Positions 20,697 through 30,882 of a stretch of DNA of 59,682 nt are shown here, one piece after another. Numbering within the stretch: the stretch's first letter is position 1; each line of letters begins with the position of its first letter. The stretch is from the NCBI GenBank assembly GCA_030667705.1, contig DAOUVJ010000003.1:1-59682 (forward strand). Direction: 5' to 3'. The notes under the pieces are model-generated. The model saw nothing but the letters and a program-made list of their open reading frames with translations, made no database searches and had not been told where the DNA came from. Position numbers and translations under genes: made by a program. Origin of the DNA: Promethearchaeota archaeon. Lineage in GTDB: Archaea > Asgardarchaeota > Lokiarchaeia > Sigyniarchaeales > SOKP01.

Positions 20697-23225
20697 ATGT
20701 CTACAGAAATTAGTGTTCCTAGAATTTTTTTTTATTATCTTAAAGAAAGAATAAAACACCCGTTTTCTTTTAAGAAGAAACGATGGAGTTTTTACTCTGA
20801 ACCGGCTTTAAATCTAGGTCTTACAGACCATCCACTCGATAACTTTGCAGATCCACCGTTTGACGTATTCACTTTCTTCAAGAAGTTTTTAAGCAAAAAG
20901 GCGTATAGTATCCGAGAAATAACGTTAAAGGAGAGGATGGAAAACACATTTATATTCAGTTGTAAAGCATATAATATATATTTAAGAAAAGAAGTTCCTG
21001 AGGAATTCGCAGAGGAATACCCTTTACCCCAATTAGGAAATAAACCTACAATATTTAATTTAGCAATTGATTTTATTAGAGATGGTATTTATCGAGTTCG
21101 ATGTAAGAAAGATGGAGACATTCCTGAACATTGTACACCAATGATTTATCAAGATATCATTGATGATAAATTGATAACGGAATTTGAAGATAGAAAAGAA
21201 TATTTTTTAATCAAAACGGAATTAATATCACTTAGAATTTATAAAGCGTCGTTTCGAATAGAAATTTTTGATAACTTTGGAAATTTAATTACAGAATCAA
21301 GTGGTTTGTCAAAAAACGAATTTATTGGATCACTTGATTCATTTCCTTTAGGATTTGTATATTCTAAAAAAAAAAAGAGAATGTATGGAGTTGAAACCTT
21401 TGTATTATATCCGGGGGAGTGTATATATGGATTCGGTGAAAAATTTGGACCGCTTAATAAGATGGGTAAGACAATTACAATATGGCACACTGATGGTCTT
21501 GGAAATTCCACAGGTCGTACATATAAAAATATTCCTTTTTTTATGAGTACTCGTGGTTATGGTGTTTTTGTAAATGAAATTAAACCAAGTACATTTTGGG
21601 TAGGAACGAGAGAAACTACTAAATTAATGATTGGAATAGAAGGAGATTTAATTGATTATTATTTTTTTTATGGTCCTACATTAAAAAAAATACTCGAGAA
21701 ATATACTAATTTAACAGGTAAAGCAGAAGTTCCACCAAAATGGTCATTCGGGATGTGGATGTCGAGACTAAGCTACCGAACTCAAGAGGAGGTCTTAGAA
21801 GTTGCTAAAAAGTTGAGAGATATGAGATATCCTAGTGATGTAATTCATATTGATACAGGGTGGTTTGAAGAAGAATGGATTTGCGATTGGAAATTTAATA
21901 ATAAAAAATTTCCTGACCCAAAAGGTATGATGGATGAGTTAAAAGAAATGGGCTTTAAAGTATCCTTGTGGCAGACCCCTTATATCTCAAAAGCAGGAAA
22001 AAACCAATATAAGGAAGCAAAAAGATTAGGAATTTTAGCCAAAAATCATGGACCATTTTCTTTTCTTTTTGAGCCCGCTTTTGCGTTGGACTTTTCAAAT
22101 CCTGATCTTATAAAATGGTATCAAAATAAACTTAGAAATTTATTTAAATTAGGAGCTGCCGTGATAAAAACTGATTTTGGTGAAGCAATAGAACCACACC
22201 AAAAATTTTTAAAATATAATGGTAGAGAAATGCATAATTTATTTCCATTATTATATCAAAAGGCAGCATTTGAGGTTACAAAAGAATTCTACGGAAAAGG
22301 GATTATATGGGCAAGAAGTGGTTATAGTGGTTCTCAGCGTTATCCTGTACATTGGTCAGGAGATTCTTCAAGTAGTATAGAAACTATGTTGAGTGTTTTA
22401 CGTGGTGGTCTTAGTCTGGGTCTCTCAGGCTTTACTTATTGGAGTCAAGATGTGGGAGGATTTATTTTGAGTCCTAATGATGAAACCTATATTCGTTGGA
22501 CTCAATTTAGCATTTTTAATTCTCATATCAGATTTCATGGGAACCCTCCTCGATATCGAGAACCATGGAATTTTTCAGAAAAAACTCAAAAAATTGTAAG
22601 AGAAATGTTAAATTTAAGATATCGATTAATACCTTATATTTATACTGAATCACATATTGCTTCTGAACACGGTTTTCCCATTTTACGTCCATTGGTTCTT
22701 GAATTTAATGACGATCCGAATACATTTAATATTGAGGATGAATTCCTGTGTGGAAGAAATTTACTCATAGCACCAATTCTAACAAAATCTAATTCACGAA
22801 TTATTTATTTTCCTTTAGGAGATTGGTATGACTTTTGGACAATGAAAAGATATTGCGGCCCTAAATGGATAAATTATGATTGTGATATCGATAAAGTTCC
22901 TTTCTTTATTAAAGGCGGAACAATTCTGTTTCTTGGACCAATTATGCAGTATGTTGATGAAAAACCACGGAATAAAATTACATTATACATAACACCCATC
23001 GGTGAGAAAGATACATCTGAATGTTTCGTTATAGATGATGAAAAAATAAAGATCAAAGCAACGTTATTAAACCAAGTTATGAATATAAAACTTAGTAAAA
23101 ACATTCCTAAAATTGAGACCTATATTCCAACAAAATGTAAAATTATATCCATAATAATCAATGGTAAGAATACTCCAATTCAGCAGATAAATGATAATTA
23201 CATTAAGGGAGAAATTGAACTTTAG
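20697..23225 (+). CDS. GH31 glycoside hydrolase, YicI/alpha-xylosidase-like
   Basis: 'AAVIKTDFGEAI' nucleophile region, 'RSGYSGSQRYPVHWSGDSSSS' acid/base region, GLSGFTYWSQDVGGF. Confidence 0.9.
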   Translation: MSTEISVPRIFFYYLKERIKHPFSFKKKRWSFYSEPALNLGLTDHPLDNFADPPFDVFTFFKKFLSKKAYSIREITLKERMENTFIFSCKAYNIYLRKEVPEEFAEEYPLPQLGNKPTIFNLAIDFIRDGIYRVRCKKDGDIPEHCTPMIYQDIIDDKLITEFEDRKEYFLIKTELISLRIYKASFRIEIFDNFGNLITESSGLSKNEFIGSLDSFPLGFVYSKKKKRMYGVETFVLYPGECIYGFGEKFGPLNKMGKTITIWHTDGLGNSTGRTYKNIPFFMSTRGYGVFVNEIKPSTFWVGTRETTKLMIGIEGDLIDYYFFYGPTLKKILEKYTNLTGKAEVPPKWSFGMWMSRLSYRTQEEVLEVAKKLRDMRYPSDVIHIDTGWFEEEWICDWKFNNKKFPDPKGMMDELKEMGFKVSLWQTPYISKAGKNQYKEAKRLGILAKNHGPFSFLFEPAFALDFSNPDLIKWYQNKLRNLFKLGAAVIKTDFGEAIEPHQKFLKYNGREMHNLFPLLYQKAAFEVTKEFYGKGIIWARSGYSGSQRYPVHWSGDSSSSIETMLSVLRGGLSLGLSGFTYWSQDVGGFILSPNDETYIRWTQFSIFNSHIRFHGNPPRYREPWNFSEKTQKIVREMLNLRYRLIPYIYTESHIASEHGFPILRPLVLEFNDDPNTFNIEDEFLCGRNLLIAPILTKSNSRIIYFPLGDWYDFWTMKRYCGPKWINYDCDIDKVPFFIKGGTILFLGPIMQYVDEKPRNKITLYITPIGEKDTSECFVIDDEKIKIKATLLNQVMNIKLSKNIPKIETYIPTKCKIISIIINGKNTPIQQINDNYIKGEIEL

Positions 23226-23314
23226 AAATGTTACAAATTATGTTTAGGAATTTCAAATTTTTTTGGTAAATTTTTTTAACATCATTTTCAAAATAAAAAT
23301 TTTAGGGGATTATA

Positions 23315-24152
23315 ATGAAAGAAATTAGGAAGAAAGAAATTAGGACGGAGAAGGTTTCAATAGGTCGTGTGGTAGCGTTTAGTTTAGGTCAATTCTCAGA
23401 TGCCATAGCATACTCAATGTTTTCTTTTTTAATTTTCACTTTTTATTACGCGGTCGTTGGGATTAATATAAACTATATCACAATTGGTTTTATTTTATGG
23501 TCTATTTGGAATGCTACCCACTATTGTTCCACTTTATGGCAGTTTTGTTTTAGGAATTGGTGAAGACCAATCATTATTATTAGGTTTGTTATTAGGTACA
23601 GCATTTATTTCATCAATGTGCTTTGTTTTTTTATGGCGTTACGTAGCAGTTAAAATAGGAATTAAAAGAGGTTTAATGATATCTATGACGACATTTATAA
23701 TTACTCTAATACCATTAATGTTTATTTCTGATGTTCTTGGAGGATTTATTGCATTCTTTTTGGTAGGTGTGGGTCTTTCAGGTTCATTTTTTTTCATTGA
23801 TGTGTTTATTTCCGTAATAGTAGATGAGGATGAATTAAATACTGGTATCAGACGTGAAGGCAGTTATTTTGGAATTCACGCTTTGATTGTTAGACTTTCT
23901 ACGGTTTTAATATATCTTACAATAAGTATTGTTTTTAATACTGTTGGGTGGACAGTGTTTAGTCAATTAGGATCGGATGAAGCAACTATCATTGGCCTTA
24001 GAAGTTTAATGTTTATTTTCCCAGCTATATTTTTAGGATTAGGTATTATATCACTTAGTCGGTTTCCAATTACTAAGGAAAAATATATCCATTTGAAACA
24101 AAATATCGAAGATTTACATGCTAAAAAGATGGAAAAAGTTCAAGATATTTAG
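23315..24152 (+). pseudogene. GPH-family transporter with internal deletion and frameshift
   Basis: Frame 1 has the N-terminal GPH start (FSLGQFSDAIAYSMFSF...WSIWNA); another frame continues as the C-terminal half (GMLPTIVPLYGSFVLG...RFPITKEKY); total length far below about 450 aa. Confidence 0.75.
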
Positions 24153-24390
24153 AAACAAGATCTCATCATTTATTTTTATTTTTATTTTTAATTTTTTGTT
24201 TAGATTGTTAGTTATTTGCTGGTATTCCTCATTTGAAAATGATATTTATTTAACTTAATTAAAATTTTCGTGTAATTTTTACAAGAAAGAAACAGGGTTA
24301 GAATTTAGGAGATTTTAATGAGGAATTAATGAACTCCTTCCTATAATAAAAAAAATGAATTAGATTTAAGATTTCGGAGATTCGGCTATT

Positions 24391-24813
24391 CTAATTGTAT
24401 CTTTTATATGTGAATAAAAGCCACACGAATCCTAATACTCCTATGATTGTAGATGCCAATATTATCCAGCTTCCCCAATATGTTGCATTAAATGATCCAC
24501 CCAAAAGAGCAGCTATTCCTTGAACCGCCATGATTGCAAGAACAACGAATGCCATGCCCATTGCGTATTCCTCTTCCTTGAACATGCCTATACCTGCTAC
24601 TATGGCAAACACACCGAGCACTATAGATAATAATCCTTGACTTCCAAATAATTGTATGGCTGCGGTTTCAGTTAACCAAGTTGGTATTGCAATAGGCACC
24701 CCAGCCCAGGCTAAAAACTGCATTACCGCTTGAACCACAAATAACAATCCAACAATAATCAAAAGCCAATTTAGTAATTCATTTGAATCTTTACCTTTTT
24801 TTGTTTCACTCAT
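24391..24813 (-). CDS. Hypothetical four-TM membrane protein
   Basis: 140 aa, four hydrophobic segments. Confidence 0.65.
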   Translation of the reverse strand: MSETKKGKDSNELLNWLLIIVGLLFVVQAVMQFLAWAGVPIAIPTWLTETAAIQLFGSQGLLSIVLGVFAIVAGIGMFKEEEYAMGMAFVVLAIMAVQGIAALLGGSFNATYWGSWIILASTIIGVLGFVWLLFTYKRYN

Positions 24814-24941
24814 GATTTATTCCACATCAATATTATTTCATTAAAAATAGATGTTAAAAATGAAATGGTAACTTAGGAATATAAACTTAATTTTTATAGA
24901 TTAATAGATAAAAGTAATTAAATTGAAAATTACCGTTAAAA

Positions 24942-25994
24942 ATGCAAAAATCATTATCTCCTGAGAAAATTTGTGAAGATCTAGAACATAATCTGCTTAG
25001 TAAGGCGTTTGCGATAGAATTATTATTCTCTCTAATTGAATCTAGTGAAGATCCTGATATTCGCAAGAGATCAATTGACGCTTTCAAAAGAATAGAGAGA
25101 AAGGATGATAAAATTTTTGACTTTATCGAAAATTTTCTCTTATCCGATGAAAATCCTCGTGTCAGAAGTGCTGCGGCTAAATTGATTGAGCATTCATTCT
25201 TAGCGGAGGGTGTTGAATCCTTAAAATGGTCAATCCAACATGATAAATCGCCAATAGTTCTAAAAACAATAAAAGCAATAGTTGAAAATGGTAAGGAAGA
25301 AACAAAAATTTTAAAAGAAGATCTCGTAAAGATCTTAGAATTTATCGCTAAGCAGATGGGAATTGTAAGAGAGGAAGCATCTTTTTTCTTGGATCTTGAA
25401 GCTTTATTCGCACAAGAGATTGGTGATTACACGCTTGATCTATCAACTTATTTATTGTTTCAGAAAATTAAAGATTTTGATATTAGTGATTATTGGCTAA
25501 AAATTGAAGATAAACACGTTGTTTCTTTGTGTCTCAACTATTTTAATTGGATTTACTTTAAACAACGTCCTCAGATATATTCTTCTCTCTCAAAACTTCA
25601 AGATCCCTTCATCTATTTGAATACCTTAAAAAGATTAGAAGAAACCAATCAAAAACCTCTAACTTTACCAAAATCGATTGGTTCTTTAAGGGAATTGAAA
25701 TACTGTACTTTAATCGATAACGGCATTAAAAATTTGCCCCCCGAAATTAGTTCTTTAGAGAAGTTAGAATACCTTGATTTAAGTTGGAATCAATTGACTA
25801 ATATTCCTGATGGAATATTTAACCTTGAAAAATTAGATTATCTAAATCTTAGTCATAATAATCTTGCAATCTTTCCATTAAAATTAGATAAACTTAAAAA
25901 TTTGAGAGATCTCAAGTTAAATAACAATCATATAAAGGAAATCCCTCCATCCTTAGAACATTTCGCTAATTCTTTAAGTAAATTCAAGATATGA
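24942..25994 (+). CDS. HEAT-like plus leucine-rich-repeat protein
   Basis: Helical repeat N-terminus; LxxLxxLxLxxNxLxxIPxxI repeats at C-terminus. Confidence 0.85.
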   Translation: MQKSLSPEKICEDLEHNLLSKAFAIELLFSLIESSEDPDIRKRSIDAFKRIERKDDKIFDFIENFLLSDENPRVRSAAAKLIEHSFLAEGVESLKWSIQHDKSPIVLKTIKAIVENGKEETKILKEDLVKILEFIAKQMGIVREEASFFLDLEALFAQEIGDYTLDLSTYLLFQKIKDFDISDYWLKIEDKHVVSLCLNYFNWIYFKQRPQIYSSLSKLQDPFIYLNTLKRLEETNQKPLTLPKSIGSLRELKYCTLIDNGIKNLPPEISSLEKLEYLDLSWNQLTNIPDGIFNLEKLDYLNLSHNNLAIFPLKLDKLKNLRDLKLNNNHIKEIPPSLEHFANSLSKFKI

Positions 25995-26029
25995 TTCCAA
26001 TTAGGAAGGAATTAGATAGAGGGAAAAAA

Positions 26030-26045
26030 CTATATATATATTAAA
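26030..26045 (+). promoter_or_regulatory. Archaeal TATA box upstream of the TPP enzyme
   Basis: AAAAAACTATATATATATTAAAAG context. Confidence 0.45.
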
Positions 26046-26089
26046 AGTCTAATTAAGTTCATTGTTTAAAATTAACAGATGATACGAAT

Positions 26090-27802
26090 ATGGAAGAAAA
26101 TAAGAAAATGATTAGTGGTGGAGACGTTTTAATTAAGTGTCTATTGGAAGAAGATATTAAATATCTTTTTGGAATTATTGGTGGACAATTTTTGAAAATG
26201 TTTGAAGCAATACGTGAATGGGGTCGAGAAAAAGGAATAGAAACGGTAATGTTTAGACATGAACAAGCAGCAGCACATGCTGCGGATGCGTGGGCAAGAG
26301 TTACTAATAAACCCGGTGTTTGTTTTGGCACCGTCGGTCCTGGAGCAACCCATCTTGTACCCGGTGTGGGTGCCGCTTGGTCTGATAATATCCCAATGAT
26401 CGTCATTGTCCCTCAAGTTAACTCGAAGTTTGCGGATTCCTTTACTTTACAAGGAAATCTAGATCAAGTTACAATGTTCAAGCCGATAACAAAATATCAA
26501 AAATCAGTAAGAAACATTGATGAAATTCATGATGCTGTTCATAAAGTATTTCGTGAAGCTACGAGTGGTCGACCAAGACCCGTGTTACTCGAGATTTACG
26601 AAGATGCGTTCTTAGCTGAGAAGGAAGAAAGTGAGATTCCCATCCTACCCTCACAAAATTATCGAGCTATAGCTAAACCTGCTGTAGATGGCGAATCTAT
26701 AAAGCAAGCACTTGAAATGCTGAAGAATGCCAAAAAACCCTTGATAGTCTCTGGAGGAGGCGTATCTAGGTCAGAAGGTTGGAATGAACTACAAGAGTTT
26801 GCTGAATATTTAAAAATACCTGTAATGACTACTCTCATGGGCGTGGGGACGATCTCGAATAAATCTGACAGCTTTATTGGAACAACCATTAATGGTGCTG
26901 GGTTGAAGGCAGGACCAGAAGCTGATGTACTTCTTGTTTTAGGATGTAAATTCACTCACATAATGGCTCACGGTGATGAACCATTCTGGAGCGATTCCCA
27001 AGACATGATTCAAGTAGATATTGATCCTTCAATAATTGGACGTGCTAAACCAATAAGTCTTGGAATAATCGGGGATTGTAAACAATTCTTGAAACAAATC
27101 CTTGAAGAAACAAAGAAATCGGAGAAAGTAGAAAAAAGAGAATGGCTAGAAGAATTAGTTCAACTACGACAATCACAAATGACTAGTTTGATTAAAAAGG
27201 CTTCAAGAGATAAAATACCAATAATTCCACAACGCTTAGTAAAAGAATTCTGGGAATTCATGGATGAGGATGCTACTGTTATTTTAGACGGTGGAGATAT
27301 TACTTGTTATGCGCTAGAACAAATTGATTTTTATAAAGTCCGACCTCCTCTTTCCCTATTACAACCTGTTGGCATGGGTCATCTAGGTGTTGCTGTTGGG
27401 TATGGAATTGGTGCGAAGTTAGCTAAACCAGATAAACAAGTTATAGCGATGTGTGGTGATGGAAGTTTCATGATGAATGTTCAAGATTTAGAAACCACTG
27501 TTCGATTAGGGTTGAAAAATCTTATCTTCGTGATTGCTAACAATAATGCCTGGGGGATGTTAAAATCCGGCCAGAAACTATTCTGTGGTAAACGCTATAT
27601 TGACGTAGACTTCGATGACTTTGATTATGCTAGAATGGCAGAGGGGTTTGGTTGTTATGGAGAAGTAGTGACAGACCCAAGTGAAATAAAACCCGCTTTA
27701 GAGAGAGCTAAAAATTCCGGAAAGCCAGCGGTCTTAGATGTAAAAATAGCCTGGTCCATTCCAGATTCGACAAAATTGCTCGGCTCAATGGGGATTCTCT
27801 AA
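26090..27802 (+). CDS. Thiamine-pyrophosphate-dependent enzyme (acetolactate synthase large-subunit-like)
   Basis: HEQAAAHAADAWAR, GDGSFMMNVQDLETTVRLGLKNLIFVIANNNAW TPP motif. Confidence 0.9.
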   Translation: MEENKKMISGGDVLIKCLLEEDIKYLFGIIGGQFLKMFEAIREWGREKGIETVMFRHEQAAAHAADAWARVTNKPGVCFGTVGPGATHLVPGVGAAWSDNIPMIVIVPQVNSKFADSFTLQGNLDQVTMFKPITKYQKSVRNIDEIHDAVHKVFREATSGRPRPVLLEIYEDAFLAEKEESEIPILPSQNYRAIAKPAVDGESIKQALEMLKNAKKPLIVSGGGVSRSEGWNELQEFAEYLKIPVMTTLMGVGTISNKSDSFIGTTINGAGLKAGPEADVLLVLGCKFTHIMAHGDEPFWSDSQDMIQVDIDPSIIGRAKPISLGIIGDCKQFLKQILEETKKSEKVEKREWLEELVQLRQSQMTSLIKKASRDKIPIIPQRLVKEFWEFMDEDATVILDGGDITCYALEQIDFYKVRPPLSLLQPVGMGHLGVAVGYGIGAKLAKPDKQVIAMCGDGSFMMNVQDLETTVRLGLKNLIFVIANNNAWGMLKSGQKLFCGKRYIDVDFDDFDYARMAEGFGCYGEVVTDPSEIKPALERAKNSGKPAVLDVKIAWSIPDSTKLLGSMGIL

Positions 27803-27854
27803 GAGGAAGATAGCTCTAAACTAATAAATAAATCAATTTAAAATGTGAAATATT

Positions 27855-28874
27855 ATGAAAGGCGCTGTATTTGAAGGAAAGCATAAAATAATCATAAAAG
27901 AAGACCTGATAAAACCAAGTATTGAAGAAGATGAAGTCTTAATTAAAACAAAAAAAGTAGCCATTTGTGGCACTGATGTAGGATCTTATGAAACGGGAGG
28001 TCCATATTTCCCAGGAATCGTTCTTGGACACGAATTTTCTGGAGAAATTGTGGAAGTTGGTGAAAAGGTGAAAAAATTAAAAGTTGGGACAAGAGTCACC
28101 GTAAATCCACAAATTCCTTGTAATGAGTGCTATTACTGCTTACATGATCAAGAAAATATGTGTAAAATTAAGAATTATGCTTTAGGAACAACAGAAAATG
28201 GTGCTATGAGAGAATATCTCAATGTTAAAGCAGAAAGAGTTCATGTATTACCTGATGATATTTCTTTTGAGCAAGCAGCATTAGTTGAACCCATTTCCGT
28301 AGCATTATATGCTGTAAAAGAATCTGAATTTCAAATTGGACAAACTGCGGCTGTTATTGGGGCAGGACCTATAGGCCTTTTTGTAATTCAAGTTTTAAAA
28401 GCAGCAGGTGCGGCTAAAATATTCGTACTTGAACCCGTAGAATTCAAACAAAAAAAAGCATTAGAATTCGGAGCAAATAAAGTATTTCTCCCCAATGCTT
28501 GGAAAAAAATTTCTAGAAAAACAAATAATATTGGACCAGACCACGTCTATGATTGTGTTGGATTATCATCAACGTTTACTAATTCATTAAACCTCATCAA
28601 AAAAGGCGGAAAAATTACTCTGATCGGAATGCACGCAAACTCCTTAGATATTAGCAATATTTTAAGCATGACCACTAATAACATCACAGTACGGGGAGTT
28701 TATGGTTATAACCAAGAAATTTTTAAAATTGCAATCAATTTACTTGAGCAAGGAAAAATATTGGTTGATCCTCTCATCACTAAAAATATAAAACTAGAAG
28801 AAGTCCCCGATATTTTTGAAAAATTATCAAAACCAGAGCATGATGAATTAAAAGTAATAGTTGAATTGGATTAA
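27855..28874 (+). CDS. Zinc-dependent alcohol/polyol dehydrogenase (MDR family)
   Basis: GHEFSGEIVEVG, CNECYYCLHDQENMC structural-Zn motif, IGAGPIGLF. Confidence 0.92.
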   Translation: MKGAVFEGKHKIIIKEDLIKPSIEEDEVLIKTKKVAICGTDVGSYETGGPYFPGIVLGHEFSGEIVEVGEKVKKLKVGTRVTVNPQIPCNECYYCLHDQENMCKIKNYALGTTENGAMREYLNVKAERVHVLPDDISFEQAALVEPISVALYAVKESEFQIGQTAAVIGAGPIGLFVIQVLKAAGAAKIFVLEPVEFKQKKALEFGANKVFLPNAWKKISRKTNNIGPDHVYDCVGLSSTFTNSLNLIKKGGKITLIGMHANSLDISNILSMTTNNITVRGVYGYNQEIFKIAINLLEQGKILVDPLITKNIKLEEVPDIFEKLSKPEHDELKVIVELD

Positions 28875-29008
28875 ATTTTTTACTTTTTTTTTCTTATTTT
28901 AGCAGACTTTTTACATTTTATAGACCATTTTGATAAAGATTTATAAATTTCTGAAACAATAAATGAGATATTCACCATGTTAGTGAATATTAAAAAGAGG
29001 AAATTATT

Positions 29009-30751
29009 ATGAAAAATAAAATGAGTCCATATGATGCAAAAATCTGGACTAAATCTTACGATAAACATGTGAAACCCAGTTTATCCTATCCTACAGATAA
29101 TTTGGGTATATTATTCGATAAAGCAATGAAGAAGTATCCTGATCGAATTGCATGCTACTTTATGGAAAGGGAAATGACATTTCAAGAACTTGATGATTAC
29201 GTGCATAGATTTGCAACCTTTTTACAAAAAAATGGTTTGAAAAAAGGAGATCGGGTTGCTATAAATTTAGCGAATTGTCCACAGTACTTGGTAGCTCATT
29301 TTGGCACATTATTAGTTGGGGGGGTTGCTTCTGGATGTTCACCGTTAATGAGCCCAACCGAGATTGCTTATCAAATTAATGACAGTGAAGCTAAGTTTTT
29401 TGTTACACTTGATGCTTTTTATGAAAAAGTATTAACAAAAGTCTTAGATAAAGTACCAAACTTGGAAACAATTATCACTACGAACATTAGCGATTACATG
29501 GGACTTTCTGGGATAAAAGTAGCACTAGGAAAACTGATAGGAAAGATCCCAAAGGGAAAGGTGATTCCTTATCCCGCTAAAAACGTCCTTGATTTTAATG
29601 AGGTAATTAAAACTGAGGATGATGTGGATGACGTAAAAATCGATTCAGAAAATGATCTTGCTTTATTACAATATACTGGGGGTACTACAGGCTTACCTAA
29701 AGGAACAGAACTCACACATAAAAATATTATCTCAAATATCGTTCAAATCTCAACTTGGATTGATAGAACTGAAGAGGAACAAGAAGACAAAGTTAACTTA
29801 TCTGCTTTCCCGCTTTTTCATTTAGCGGGTTTAGCAATGAGCATGGTTACACTTTATCTATCAGCTTCACAAATTCTCATCGCGAACCCAAGAGATAGTG
29901 ATCATATCATTAAAGAAATGATGGATAAAAAACCAATGATGATGGTGAACGTTCCTACGCTGTATTTGGCTATAAAGAACAGAATTAACGAAAAATGGCC
30001 AGTTGAAAAGATTCCAAGAGATGTTTTAAATGATATAGAGGTTTTTATTTCAGGAGCAGCTCCTTTTCCCGCAGAAGCTATTAATGATTTTGAGTCTTCT
30101 TTAGTAGCTAAAAATAAAGTGCTAGAGGTTTACGGAATGACGGAAACAAGCCCTATAATCTCCATGAATCCCTATTATGGTAAAAAAAAGATCGGAACTG
30201 TTGGTTTACCCGTACCAGATATAGAAGTTCGACTTGTTGATGTAGAAACTGGAGATCAAGTTGAGCTTGGAAAACCAGGAGAGATAATATGCAAGGGTCC
30301 TCAAGTTACAAGAGGATATTATAACAAACCAGATGCAAATTCAAAAACAATCATCGATGGCTGGTTTCATACTGGTGATGTTGGTGTAATGGATGAGGAT
30401 GGATACATTACAATCGTAGATCGGACAAAGGACATGCTTATTGTCAGTGGATATAAGGTATATAGCGTTCACGTAGAAGATATCTTAACAAAACATCCCA
30501 ATATTGAAATGGTAGCAATAATTGGCTTAAAAGATCCCGATCGGCCTGGAAGTGAAACTGTAAAAGCTGTAGTTCAGCTTAAAGAAGGATTTGAACCAAC
30601 GAATAAAGTAAAAACAGACTTAAAGAATTATGCAGCCGAACATCTGTCGAAATATGAAAATCCAAGAATATGGGAGTTTAGAGAAACACTCCCGCTGACA
30701 ACTGTGGGGAAAATTCTTAAACGTGCTTTACGAGAAGAATCAACTAACTAA
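29009..30751 (+). CDS. AMP-dependent acyl-CoA synthetase
   Basis: LLQYTGGTTGLPKGTELTH, VYGMTETSP, GWFHTGDVG motifs. Confidence 0.93.
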   Translation: MKNKMSPYDAKIWTKSYDKHVKPSLSYPTDNLGILFDKAMKKYPDRIACYFMEREMTFQELDDYVHRFATFLQKNGLKKGDRVAINLANCPQYLVAHFGTLLVGGVASGCSPLMSPTEIAYQINDSEAKFFVTLDAFYEKVLTKVLDKVPNLETIITTNISDYMGLSGIKVALGKLIGKIPKGKVIPYPAKNVLDFNEVIKTEDDVDDVKIDSENDLALLQYTGGTTGLPKGTELTHKNIISNIVQISTWIDRTEEEQEDKVNLSAFPLFHLAGLAMSMVTLYLSASQILIANPRDSDHIIKEMMDKKPMMMVNVPTLYLAIKNRINEKWPVEKIPRDVLNDIEVFISGAAPFPAEAINDFESSLVAKNKVLEVYGMTETSPIISMNPYYGKKKIGTVGLPVPDIEVRLVDVETGDQVELGKPGEIICKGPQVTRGYYNKPDANSKTIIDGWFHTGDVGVMDEDGYITIVDRTKDMLIVSGYKVYSVHVEDILTKHPNIEMVAIIGLKDPDRPGSETVKAVVQLKEGFEPTNKVKTDLKNYAAEHLSKYENPRIWEFRETLPLTTVGKILKRALREESTN

Positions 30752-30882
30752 ATTAAATCTTTAAATCTTATTTTTTTATTTTCTCAATTTTATAAACCTA
30801 TTTTAATGATTTTGTTGAATAGTTAATCATAGATATAAAAAAATAAATCAAAATTCAAAAATAATGGGTTGAATGTGCAAAA

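Noticed and set aside
24176-24200. ATTTTT microrepeat
   Set aside because: Ordinary AT-rich intergenic low complexity
26059-26416. Antisense ORFs over the TPP enzyme
   Set aside because: Mirror-frame artefacts of a conserved coding sequence
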